From: CAZDIO01 sp964505555
Lineage (GTDB): Bacteria > Bdellovibrionota_C > UBA2361 > SZUA-149 > CAZDIO01
Direction: 5' to 3'
Assembly: GCA_964505555.1 (NCBI GenBank)
Contig: CAZDIO010000028.1
Coordinates: forward strand, 1 to 7,783
DNA: 7,783 nt
Shown here one piece after another: positions 1 through 6,653 of the stretch (positions within the stretch are counted from its first letter, which is position 1; each line of letters opens with the position of its first letter). The notes under the pieces were generated by a model, which saw only the letters and a list, made by a program, of their open reading frames with translations, searched no databases and was not told the origin of the DNA. Both the position numbers and the translations under genes were made by a program.

Positions 1-90
1 ACCAACACTGGGCAGCACCTGCACTGAGCGCGTAAGACCTTTCTCCGCGATCTCTTCTAAAACACTATCAATCCATCTCTCTCTGTGCAC
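1..90 (-). CDS. Probable alpha-oxoamine synthase (BioF/Kbl-like), N-terminal fragment, cut by window start
   Basis: Thirty in-frame codons without a stop run from a GTG at 90 down to base 1 on the minus strand. The start is supported by a good Shine-Dalgarno AGGAG (102-98) seven bases upstream. The peptide begins VHRERWIDSVLEEIAEKG and continues with LTRSVQVLPSVG. A short amphipathic helix followed by 'GL-x-R' and a turn is how 8-amino-7-oxononanoate synthase and 2-amino-3-ketobutyrate CoA ligase commonly begin. Those PLP enzymes condense an acyl-CoA with an amino acid. The PLP-binding lysine and all diagnostic motifs would lie outside the window, so the family call is tentative; that it is a real gene is better supported. 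It is divergent from the polyprenyl synthase operon. Confidence 0.5.
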   Translation of the reverse strand, partial: MHRERWIDSVLEEIAEKGLTRSVQVLPSVG

Positions 91-113
91 ACCGATACTC
101 CTAACAAAAACTA

Positions 114-142
114 AATAAACTACTAAGTTACAATAAAATCAA
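114..142 (-). promoter_or_regulatory. Candidate sigma70-type promoter for the leftward gene
   Basis: On the minus strand a TTGATT box (142-137) and a TTTATT box (119-114) are separated by 17 bases. The second box ends 11 bases before the AGGAG ribosome-binding site, so any transcript would have a very short leader. The match to consensus is partial, and the surrounding sequence is AT-rich, which makes chance matches likely. Confidence 0.3.
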
Positions 143-205
143 CTTTATCTCTTTTCTGGATCTATCACCGTAGCTTTTTTGTGAATTTCTGGTAGCTTGC
201 GCCAT

Positions 206-1240
206 ATGATCAAACAAAACACGCCTAAAAAAGAACCTGCCCAAGAGCCGAGTTTAACCCCTTCGGCTGAAGTTAAAAATGCATTTCTCTCACTTCAACC
301 AGATCTCCATATGGTTGAGGATCGGATATTTTCTCGGTTAGAATCGGATGCTGAACTTCTTACACGAATTCCGCAATATTTAATGAAACAAGGAGGAAAG
401 CGAATTCGTCCCGTTTTTACACTTCTTGTTTCTCGACTCTTTGGTATGGAAAAACCCTCTCCAGAAGTTATTGATGTAGCTGCGGGGATTGAACTGATTC
501 ATATGGCAACCCTTCTTCACGATGATATCATCGATGAGGCTCCCCTTCGTCGTCATCAACCCTCTGCATACCGGCAATTTGGCCTTGCCCCAAGTCTCCT
601 TGCAGGAGATTTTCTTCTTGTTCGTGCTTTTGGATTATGTGCGCGACTTGATGATTTTGTTGTCGAGGAAACTGAGCGGGCATGCATAGAGCTTACTGAA
701 GGTGAGGTGCTTGAAACGAAACTCAGCATTTCTTCTCCAAAGACGATTGAAGATTATGTAACGATTGTTGGCAAGAAAACTGCCTCACTCTTTTTGCTTT
801 CGGCAAAACTCGGTGCTCACTTAGCGGGGGCAGAAAGAAGCGCGGTACAACAGATGGCAAACTTTGGCTACTATGCGGGGATCGCCTTCCAAGTAATTGA
901 TGACATCCTTGATATCACCGCGGAAGAAGATCTCCTGGGAAAACCAGCAGGCACTGATTTACGACAAAAAACTCCTTCATTACTAAATATTCTTTGGCTC
1001 CAGAGCGAGGATCCCCATGCTCGAGCTTTCTTTGAAAAGGAAGCTCCCACACTGGAAGAGTCAAAACTTGCCGCGACCCAGTTAAAAAACTCTCCTCTCA
1101 TTCACTACGCGCAAACCTTTGCGCTAAACTACGCAAACAAGGCAAACGCAGAACTAACACAGATCCAGGGAGAGCTTAATGGAGCCGCAAAAAATCAACT
1201 TTTTGCTCTTGTTGAATACACTCTGGAACGAGCACTCTAG
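206..1240 (+). CDS. Long-chain trans-polyprenyl diphosphate synthase
   Basis: This is an (E)-prenyl elongating synthase that adds isopentenyl diphosphate units to an allylic diphosphate, probably to make the side chain of a respiratory quinone. Counting from the ATG at 206 (344 residues), GGKRIRP lies at 63-69, the first Asp-rich motif DDIID at 106-110 and the second, DDILD, at 232-236. These Asp clusters hold the Mg2+ that binds the diphosphates. The residues before the first motif read HMATLLHDD, with Ala at position -5, as in IspB and heptaprenyl synthases; this favours a long product. After the second motif the usual GK-x-x-G-x-DL pattern is present (GKPAGTDLRQK). The block following the first motif (RRHQPSAYRQFG) departs from the common RRGKPT form. 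An in-frame TTG at 197 would add three residues; ATG 206 is preferred, although neither start has a clear ribosome-binding site. Product chain length cannot be fixed from sequence. Confidence 0.93.
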   Translation: MIKQNTPKKEPAQEPSLTPSAEVKNAFLSLQPDLHMVEDRIFSRLESDAELLTRIPQYLMKQGGKRIRPVFTLLVSRLFGMEKPSPEVIDVAAGIELIHMATLLHDDIIDEAPLRRHQPSAYRQFGLAPSLLAGDFLLVRAFGLCARLDDFVVEETERACIELTEGEVLETKLSISSPKTIEDYVTIVGKKTASLFLLSAKLGAHLAGAERSAVQQMANFGYYAGIAFQVIDDILDITAEEDLLGKPAGTDLRQKTPSLLNILWLQSEDPHARAFFEKEAPTLEESKLAATQLKNSPLIHYAQTFALNYANKANAELTQIQGELNGAAKNQLFALVEYTLERAL

Positions 1241-1243
1241 ACA

Positions 1244-1648
1244 ATGAGCGTTTCTGCACTTCCCCTTCCAGTAGAGATTCGAAGAGTTACGAAAGAGGGT
1301 TTAAACGGTTCCCTTACCGGCACAGGACTAGAAATCACTTGGCAAGATGGAGAATGTTTTCTTCTCCCCAGTTCACTATTAAGACTTCATTGCCCCTGTG
1401 CTGAATGCAAAGAAAAGCGTGGGGAACAAACACACCACACCCCCCTTACTCCAAAAAAGGTCTCACTAAACATCATTAAATCAAGTCTTGCAGAGGAAAC
1501 AGATCTTGAGTCCGTTTGGGGAATCGGGAATTATGCAGTTGGAATTCGTTGGGGAGATCGACACGATTCTGGAATTTACTCTTTTGAGCTTCTTAATTTA
1601 TTAAGACAAGAACAGTCGGCGGTAAAGAAAACAGCGGAGGGCTTGTAA
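1244..1648 (+). CDS. DUF971 / GBBH-like N-terminal domain protein, predicted zinc binder
   Basis: A 134-residue single-domain protein of the DUF971 (GBBH-like_N) family, the module that forms the N-terminus of eukaryotic gamma-butyrobetaine hydroxylase. Diagnostic pieces are ITWQDGE (31-37), the cysteine cluster LHCPCAEC (48-55) and the C-terminal VGIRWGDRHDSGIYSFELL (99-117). The C-x-C-x2-C cysteines (50, 52, 55) plus His107 match the Cys3-His zinc site known in human GBBH. No dioxygenase domain is present, so this is a stand-alone zinc-binding domain; free-standing bacterial members have no firmly assigned role that I know of. The usual 'DGH' triplet is DRH here. The gene starts three bases after the polyprenyl synthase stop and ends one base before the next gene, so it is very likely co-transcribed with both. 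Confidence 0.88.
   Translation: MSVSALPLPVEIRRVTKEGLNGSLTGTGLEITWQDGECFLLPSSLLRLHCPCAECKEKRGEQTHHTPLTPKKVSLNIIKSSLAEETDLESVWGIGNYAVGIRWGDRHDSGIYSFELLNLLRQEQSAVKKTAEGL
1636..1640 (+). promoter_or_regulatory. Ribosome-binding site of the namZ-like gene
   Basis: GGAGG lies nine bases before the ATG at 1650 and inside the last codons of the DUF971 gene. It supports the ATG as start, and coupled translation of the two genes. Confidence 0.6.
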
Positions 1649-1649
1649 G

Positions 1650-2864
1650 ATGATCGTTCAGTCAGGACTTGATCGCCTTGTTAGTGGGGGGGTTGCTCAA
1701 CTAAAGGGAAAACGTGTCGGGGTACTTGCGAATCAAGCCTCAGTCGACTCAGAACTTCGACATATCGTAGACCTCTTGGTATCAGCACCTGAAGTCGCGC
1801 TGATTCGCATCCTTGCACCAGAACATGGCCTTCGAGGAAGCGCTCAGGATATGGTTGCAGTCGATGATAGTGTCGATCCTCGTACAAACATTCCGGTAGT
1901 AAGTCTCTACGGCTCATCACCCCAGAGCCTTCATCCCCGAGAGGAGCACGTTCGAGATCTCGATCTTCTGGTAATTGATCTGCAAGATGTGGGAAGTAGA
2001 TACTATACTTTTACCCAATCAATGATGTTTGCCATGGAGGTTTGTGGGCGGTGTGGTGTCAAGGTGCTCGTTCTTGATCGCCCAAATCCTATTGGAGGAG
2101 ATATCATTGAAGGTGCTCTGCTGGAAAAAGAGTTCCGAAGTTTTTGCGGCATGCATACCGTTGCCAACCGTCATGGATTGACGATTGGTGAGTTTGCACA
2201 CCTTGTCAAAAAGGGGTTTGGCGAGGGAGAAAATCGCACTCAGGGGATCCCTTGTGAACTTGAAGTACTTCCCCTCTCAGGATGGAAGCGCGAGATGAGT
2301 TTTCATAACACGTTACTGCCTTGGATTTATCCCTCGCCGAATATGCCTACTATCGAAACAGCACTTGTGTATCCTGGAAGTTGCCTCTTTGAAGCAACCA
2401 ACCTCTCAGAGGGACGAGGAACAACAAAACCTTTTGAGCTCCTTGGCGCTCCTTATATCGATAGTGCACACTGGATCGAACAAACCCTTAATCAAGGGGA
2501 AAGTTGCTCCGGTGCAATTTTACGACCGGTGAGTTTTGTGCCGCAATTTCAAAAATGGCAGCATAAAGTTTGCCACGGGGTTCAGATTCATGTCAGTGAT
2601 CAAAAAACGTTTAAACCACTACGCTTAGCGCTCTCCCTCATTGGAGCAGCAGCAACTCTTTATCCCGATGAGTTTTCTTGGCGACAGGAACCATATGAAT
2701 TTGTAAAAGATCTCTCCCCGATCGATCTTCTCTATGGAAACTTCCGTTTTCGAAAAGCCATCGAAACGGGAGCAAGTTTGACAAGCGTGTTTTCTGAAAT
2801 GGATAAATTCGAACAGTGGTATAGAGAGGAAAGAAAAGAGTTCCTCCTCTATGAGCGCCCTTGA
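1650..2864 (+). CDS. namZ: NamZ-type exo-beta-N-acetylmuramidase (DUF1343, GH171)
   Basis: A full-length DUF1343 protein (404 residues). NamZ (formerly YbbC) of Bacillus subtilis removes terminal N-acetylmuramic acid from the non-reducing end of peptidoglycan fragments, a step of cell-wall recycling. Motifs in order: GKRVGVLANQAS (20-31); LAPEHGLRGSAQ (55-66), holding the conserved Glu58-His59 expected in the active site; LQDVGSRYYTF (111-121); DRPNPIGG (143-150); RHGLTIGE (174-181); PSPNMPT (228-234); and the long conserved stretch from YPG (241) through SEGRGTTKPFE (253-263). The two domains are the Rossmann-like N-terminal part and the C-terminal cap. The N-terminus has no signal peptide, so the enzyme should act in the cytoplasm on imported fragments, unlike secreted NamZ. 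The start is fixed by GGAGG and by tight spacing to the previous gene. Confidence 0.93.
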   Translation: MIVQSGLDRLVSGGVAQLKGKRVGVLANQASVDSELRHIVDLLVSAPEVALIRILAPEHGLRGSAQDMVAVDDSVDPRTNIPVVSLYGSSPQSLHPREEHVRDLDLLVIDLQDVGSRYYTFTQSMMFAMEVCGRCGVKVLVLDRPNPIGGDIIEGALLEKEFRSFCGMHTVANRHGLTIGEFAHLVKKGFGEGENRTQGIPCELEVLPLSGWKREMSFHNTLLPWIYPSPNMPTIETALVYPGSCLFEATNLSEGRGTTKPFELLGAPYIDSAHWIEQTLNQGESCSGAILRPVSFVPQFQKWQHKVCHGVQIHVSDQKTFKPLRLALSLIGAAATLYPDEFSWRQEPYEFVKDLSPIDLLYGNFRFRKAIETGASLTSVFSEMDKFEQWYREERKEFLLYERP

Positions 2865-2880
2865 TGAAATGAGGAGGGGG

Positions 2881-2911
2881 AAGCAAACGATCACGAATTG
2901 GTTGTTTGCTT
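2881..2911 (+). terminator. Hairpin at the convergent namZ/nhaA junction, possible transcript end
   Basis: Arms AAGCAAAC (2881-2888) and GTTTGCTT (2904-2911) are perfectly complementary. In RNA made from the plus strand the inner bases 2889-2893 and 2899-2903 also pair, with two G-U wobbles, giving 13 bp and a five-base loop (2894-2898). In RNA from the minus strand those two wobbles become A-C mismatches. The hairpin therefore serves the namZ transcript better than nhaA. It overlaps the last codons of nhaA. No T-tract follows on either strand, so it is not a classical intrinsic terminator; it may simply protect the 3' end. Confidence 0.4.
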
Positions 2912-4063
2912 GCAAATGGAGATAAAATACAGATACCCTATCCCTGCAGAGAGAAGCGATCCAAAAATCACCCCGAGTCTCATCAGCACAAGCTGCTCTT
3001 CTTGAAAAAACGAAAGCCCTCCAATAAAAAGACTCATCGTAAACCCAATACCGGCAATAATACTCACTCCATAAAGCTCTCTCCACCCAGACTGCTGTGG
3101 AAGTTTTGCTAATCCACTTTTTATAAGCACCATCGAAGTGAAAAATATTCCTATCTGCTTTCCGAAAAATAAACCGCCCGCAATACCGAGAGGAAGCGGC
3201 TCAAATATTCTATATAAACTTATTTCACTAAGATCTATCCCGGAGTTTACAAACCCAAAAAGAGGAACAATTAAAAAAGCAACGACTCCATGAAGTTTTT
3301 CTATGAGTCTCTGCAACGGCAAGTCCCCTTTTTCCCCTTTAAGGGGAATGGTCAGCGCAAGAAGAACTCCCGCAACGGTTGCATGAACACCGGAGCGGTA
3401 GACAAAAAACCACAAGAATACTCCTAAGAGCAGATAAGGAGACAACGCACTTACTTTCATTCGATTGAGAATCAGAAGAAAAAGAAGAACTATCGCTGCA
3501 AATCCTAAAAAGTAAAACGAAATTTGTTGTGTATAAAAGAGCGCAATAATCACAATTGCGCCTAAGTCATCATATATCGCAAGCGCCATCAGAAAGACTT
3601 TCAGCGCTGGAGACACGCGGTTTCCCAACAACGAGAGCACCGCCAAGGAAAAGGCGATATCAGTTGCCGATGAAATCGCCCAACCATGGAGCACCTCACT
3701 ATCGCCACGATTGATGAAGTAATAAATCAGCGCTGGTATAAACATCCCTCCAAGGGCTGCAAAGGCTGGGAGCACACGTTGGGCTGGTTTTGATAACTCA
3801 CCGACCTTCATCTCCCGTTTGATTTCTAATCCAACAAGAAGAAAAAACAACACCATCAACGCATCATTGACCCAGTGGTAGAGTGGCTCCTGAAAGTGGA
3901 CGCCTGAAGACACATATCCAATGGGATAGGAGATAAAACTCTGATAGATATTTTTTGCAGGAGAATTAATCGCGAGCATCGCAAACGCTGCTGCGACAAA
4001 AAGAATCACCCCAGAAGAGCTTTCATGCTTAACAAATTGTTTCCACGCCTGACCTATTTTCAC
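2891..4063 (-). CDS. nhaA: Na+/H+ antiporter NhaA
   Basis: A 390-residue inner-membrane antiporter, close to the 388 residues of E. coli NhaA. It exchanges cytoplasmic Na+ (or Li+) for external protons and serves pH and sodium homeostasis. Family motifs in order: VNDALMVLFFLLVGLEIKRE (65-84); SSATDIAFSLAVLSLLG (131-147), with Asp135 at the place of E. coli Asp133; YDDLGAIVIIALFY (164-177), where Asp165-Asp166 match the ion-binding Asp163-Asp164; SGVHATVAGVLLA (224-236); VPLFGFVNSGI (266-276); FFGKQIGI (299-306), with Lys302 equivalent to Lys300; and AGIGFTMSLFIGG (337-349). All catalytic residues are present, so it should be active. The start is GTG at 4063; an AAAGG lies about 11 bases upstream. 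It is convergent with namZ, with 26 bases between the stop codons. Confidence 0.97.
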   Translation of the reverse strand: MKIGQAWKQFVKHESSSGVILFVAAAFAMLAINSPAKNIYQSFISYPIGYVSSGVHFQEPLYHWVNDALMVLFFLLVGLEIKREMKVGELSKPAQRVLPAFAALGGMFIPALIYYFINRGDSEVLHGWAISSATDIAFSLAVLSLLGNRVSPALKVFLMALAIYDDLGAIVIIALFYTQQISFYFLGFAAIVLLFLLILNRMKVSALSPYLLLGVFLWFFVYRSGVHATVAGVLLALTIPLKGEKGDLPLQRLIEKLHGVVAFLIVPLFGFVNSGIDLSEISLYRIFEPLPLGIAGGLFFGKQIGIFFTSMVLIKSGLAKLPQQSGWRELYGVSIIAGIGFTMSLFIGGLSFFQEEQLVLMRLGVIFGSLLSAGIGYLYFISICKQTTNS

Positions 4064-4420
4064 ACCGTCGATATACCTTTTTGAATGTGTAAGGACAAGA
4101 CAAATGTGCCTGAAAGATATGCATACTGTGCGTACCTTACTGTACAGCTTCCATACTTATTGACCCTCTCGCTCGTAGATCCTCTTAGGAAATTTATCGA
4201 CTCAATGCCTCAATGTGCGGGTTTTGAAATCAAAAACAGACTGGTTCCCTTCATCACCTTATCGCACGTAGCCTAATCTGTTTCCTTTAATGTTTAGGCC
4301 AAAAACAGCAACTTTTGTGGCATGAAGAGTGCAATCCTTACGATGTCGGCCCGGTAAATCAAATTAATGATGGCTCTCGGGGTGTGAAACTATTCACACT
4401 CCGAGCAGCTCTCCCCCTCA
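4064..4420. other. Intergenic region between divergent nhaA and the small membrane protein gene
   Basis: These 357 bases must hold the promoters of both divergent genes, but I cannot pick out a convincing -35/-10 pair on either strand. What can be seen: an inverted repeat GCCTAA (4271-4276) / TTAGGC (4294-4299) with a 17-base loop; next to it a weaker hairpin of 4298-4305 with 4313-4321, containing one bulged base; and a strong hairpin at 4376-4405, listed separately. A 63-codon open frame at 4085-4276 has no ribosome-binding site and no family-like features, so I do not call it a gene. Confidence 0.6.
4376..4405 (+). promoter_or_regulatory. 13-bp leader hairpin just upstream of the 4421 gene
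   Basis: Left arm CTCGGGGTGTGAA (4376-4388) and right arm TTCACACTCCGAG (4393-4405) pair over 13 bases with a single G-U wobble and the four-base loop ACTA. With one bulged base the stem can extend into GGCT/AGCT sequences outside it. It ends 15 bases before the ATG at 4421. No T-tract follows on either strand, so it is not an ordinary terminator. In minus-strand RNA the wobble becomes a C-A mismatch, so the plus-strand transcript is the better candidate. Possible roles: mRNA leader control of the membrane protein, a protein-binding palindrome, or a remnant of a small mobile repeat. Confidence 0.5.
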
Positions 4421-4795
4421 ATGGAGTTTGTAACCTCTATGAAATCAATTGAAGTGCTCCCACTGCGATCATCACTTTTCTCTCAAGAAACGATTAACCT
4501 GGGGATACTCCTTGCCATTGCACAAACACTCGATGCAATCCTCACCATGACCGGCGTAGCTCACTTTGGCACCAATATCGAAGCAAACACTTTCCTCCAA
4601 TCCTTAATGCATCATTTTGATCCCTACCTTGTTTTAGCGAGTATAAAAATGGGAGCGATTGCAATTGTCATCACACTTGTCTACATCTCCCATCACGTAT
4701 GGTGGATCTGCAAAGCGATGGGTTTTGTCTCCGGACTCTACCTCGGCTCAGCAATACTGCCCTGGCTCTACGTATTCTTCCGCCACCTGGCGTAA
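4421..4795 (+). CDS. Small three-helix membrane protein, DUF5658-like
   Basis: A 124-residue protein with three predicted membrane segments: about 26-47, 68-90 and 95-119. The first helix has Asp38 (QTLDAILTMTG), the following loop has GTNIEANTFL (50-59) with Glu54 and Asn56, and the second helix carries Lys76. The arrangement D...T...G...E-x-N...K resembles the DUF5658 family of small integral membrane proteins of unknown function. In that family the loop motif is typically 'E-x-NP'; here the proline is replaced by Thr. Charged residues within helices suggest paired or metal-linked contacts, but nothing more can be said of function. ATG 4421 has no purine-rich site before it; ATG 4439 has a GGAG 12 bases upstream and is an alternative start. 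The Cys-rich gene follows 82 bases later on the same strand. Confidence 0.65.
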   Translation: MEFVTSMKSIEVLPLRSSLFSQETINLGILLAIAQTLDAILTMTGVAHFGTNIEANTFLQSLMHHFDPYLVLASIKMGAIAIVITLVYISHHVWWICKAMGFVSGLYLGSAILPWLYVFFRHLA

Positions 4796-4877
4796 GCTTT
4801 TTCTTAGAAAGCACCCCCTCCTGGCCTTGCTCACACAATGTTTACAGGAAGCCATTCCTATATTACTCTACGATTCC

Positions 4878-6560
4878 ATGCAGTCCTTTTGTTGCGAAAA
4901 AAGTAAGGAACACTTTTCCCTCTCTCCGTTTGAGTTAGCTCTTCGTAAAAAGTTAAACGCTCCGCTCCCACTTACCCATCCAAAAGTCACATTTCAAAAC
5001 TTACTCGCCTTCTGGCAACATTTTGCAATTCACCGACGAAAATGTGATCTCTCTGGAAAAGATATTATCTCTGTTTTTCCTGAAGACTGTGCTTATCCTG
5101 TTTGGCATCGAGATGATTGGATCAAACATGCAAATCCGCCAAGCTCCGAGGTGAATTTTTCGCGTCCTTTTTTTGAACAACTGTGGGAGCTCTTTCAGAC
5201 CTGTCCAATTCCTCACAATTTAGGACTTGCAAATGAGAACTGCGATTATACCGATGATTGGTGGTATTCAAAAAATTGTTATCTCTCTCACTCCGGGTTG
5301 GAATGCGAGGATTGTCACTACTGTTATCGTGTTTATAAGTGTCGGGATTGTCAGTATTGTGTTTTTGCCTTTTATTGCGAACTCTGTCGCGATCTCATAA
5401 ATTGCTGGAACTGTTTTTCCGTTCTTCAGGGGTTTTATTCAAAAAATTGTCGAGACAGTGCCTTTCTTTTTGATTGTCGAAATTGCGAACACTGCCTTTT
5501 TTGCTGGAATCTGAGAAATAAAAAATACTGTTTTGAAAATAAACAGCTTACAAAGAGTGAGTACCTAAAGATTCGTGCGCAGCATGACTTCTCTTCATTT
5601 GCTGTATACGAGAAAGGAAAAGAGAGATTTCAAAAAATCCTCACCTCTCAAGCACTCTGGAAAGCGCTGGAGGTTGAAAAATCAGAACACAGCAGTGGTG
5701 CCTATATTGAGAACACCAAGAACTGCTACAACTGCTACTTCATCCATGAGAGCGAAGATTGTGTAACTTTCATGCGCGGCATGACATTAAAAGATAGTCT
5801 TGAATGTATCGGATGTTTTGATGCACAGCTTGTTTACCACTCGGCACTCGTACAAGATGTCTGCTATCAAATACGTTATTGCTACAGCATACTTCAATCA
5901 AAATTTCTTGAGTATTGTGGTTTTTGTTTCAACTGTAAATATTGTTTTGCCTGCTGTGGTCTTGTAGGACGAGAATATTGTATTCTCAACCGTCAGTACT
6001 CCCCAGAGGAATACCACACGATTACTGAAAAACTTCGTAAAAAAATTGCAGATGAAAACCTTGTAGGAAGATTTTTTCCGCCACACTTTGCTCCAAACAG
6101 TTATGATGAAAGTCTTGCAAGCTTTTATTTCCCCCTCTCAAGAGAAAAGCAACTGGAGGACGGTTTTCGATTGCAAACTCTGCTTACAAAAACAGCAAAC
6201 GGCGCACAAGCTCTTACTGAGATTCCCGATCATCCAGCAGATGCTGAACCGACTATCAGTAATAAGATCTTCTGGGATGAAGAAGCAAAAAGACCTTTTC
6301 AAATCACAAAGTTTGATCTGCAATTTTCAAAGAAGAATCTTGTACCTCTCCCAAGAAGTTTCTATATCAGACATATCAAAGAGTTATTTCAATGGATGTT
6401 CTTTAACGGAACGTTGCGTGATACTCAGTGTGCAATAACCTATAAAGAAATCCAAACTCACCTCCCCTCATTTCTTGATGGGCAAATTGTCAGCGTTCAA
6501 GCTTACTTAGAAAATATTGATGGAGTAACCTCTCCCGCAGCGCCGAAAGAAGACGCATAA
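4878..6560 (+). CDS. Large Cys/Tyr-rich repeat protein of unknown function
   Basis: The frame is open back to 4659, but that part overlaps the membrane protein gene and looks like out-of-frame translation. ATG 4878 gives 560 residues starting MQSFCCEKSKEHF, which fits the family N-terminus as I remember it. Regions: module F-x-L-S-x-FEL...KK...PLP (13-31); RRKCDLSGKDIISVF (53-67); NFSRPFFEQLWEL (93-105); Cys block 1 (122-218, 18 Cys) ending KKYCFENKQLTKSEY; a linker; Cys block 2 (283-368, 14 Cys) ending REYCILNRQYSPEEY; FFPPHFAPNSYDESLASFYF (399-418); and a second copy of the first module (474-493). There are 38 cysteines in total. No signal peptide or membrane helix is evident, so it is probably cytoplasmic. 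From memory, similar proteins occur in Patescibacteria and other candidate phyla, often misnamed 'CaiB/BaiF'; they have no known function. No ribosome-binding site lies next to the ATG; AGGAAG (4846-4851) is 26 bases away, so the start is not certain. Confidence 0.85.
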   Translation: MQSFCCEKSKEHFSLSPFELALRKKLNAPLPLTHPKVTFQNLLAFWQHFAIHRRKCDLSGKDIISVFPEDCAYPVWHRDDWIKHANPPSSEVNFSRPFFEQLWELFQTCPIPHNLGLANENCDYTDDWWYSKNCYLSHSGLECEDCHYCYRVYKCRDCQYCVFAFYCELCRDLINCWNCFSVLQGFYSKNCRDSAFLFDCRNCEHCLFCWNLRNKKYCFENKQLTKSEYLKIRAQHDFSSFAVYEKGKERFQKILTSQALWKALEVEKSEHSSGAYIENTKNCYNCYFIHESEDCVTFMRGMTLKDSLECIGCFDAQLVYHSALVQDVCYQIRYCYSILQSKFLEYCGFCFNCKYCFACCGLVGREYCILNRQYSPEEYHTITEKLRKKIADENLVGRFFPPHFAPNSYDESLASFYFPLSREKQLEDGFRLQTLLTKTANGAQALTEIPDHPADAEPTISNKIFWDEEAKRPFQITKFDLQFSKKNLVPLPRSFYIRHIKELFQWMFFNGTLRDTQCAITYKEIQTHLPSFLDGQIVSVQAYLENIDGVTSPAAPKEDA

Positions 6561-6653
6561 GAAGAGAGAAAGGTAATCTTTCCTCGTTCGGGGGTAGGTC
6601 CGTTCTATTGTTTCACTATTTTTCCAGCGGTGTCCTTCTAAATCGCTACCAGA

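Noticed and set aside
2625..3086. 153-codon minus-strand open frame overlapping namZ and nhaA
   Set aside because: It runs through two strongly supported genes in another frame or strand, and its translation has no family features.
4160..4188. TTGACC as a plus-strand -35 box
   Set aside because: No acceptable -10 box at 16-18 bases; the best is TCTTAG.
4085..4276. 63-codon open frame between nhaA and the 4421 gene
   Set aside because: No ribosome-binding site, no recognisable pattern, and it lies where divergent promoters are expected.
4659..4877. Upstream extension of the Cys-rich reading frame by 73 residues
   Set aside because: Most of it overlaps the membrane protein gene in another frame, the translation is low-complexity Ser/Thr/Pro-rich, and the family-like N-terminus begins at ATG 4878. 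TTG 4827 remains a minor alternative.
5241..5531. Cys-rich block as a ferredoxin or multi-heme cytochrome
   Set aside because: The CxxC pairs are not followed by His (no CxxCH), and the CxxCxxCxxxCP ferredoxin pattern is absent.
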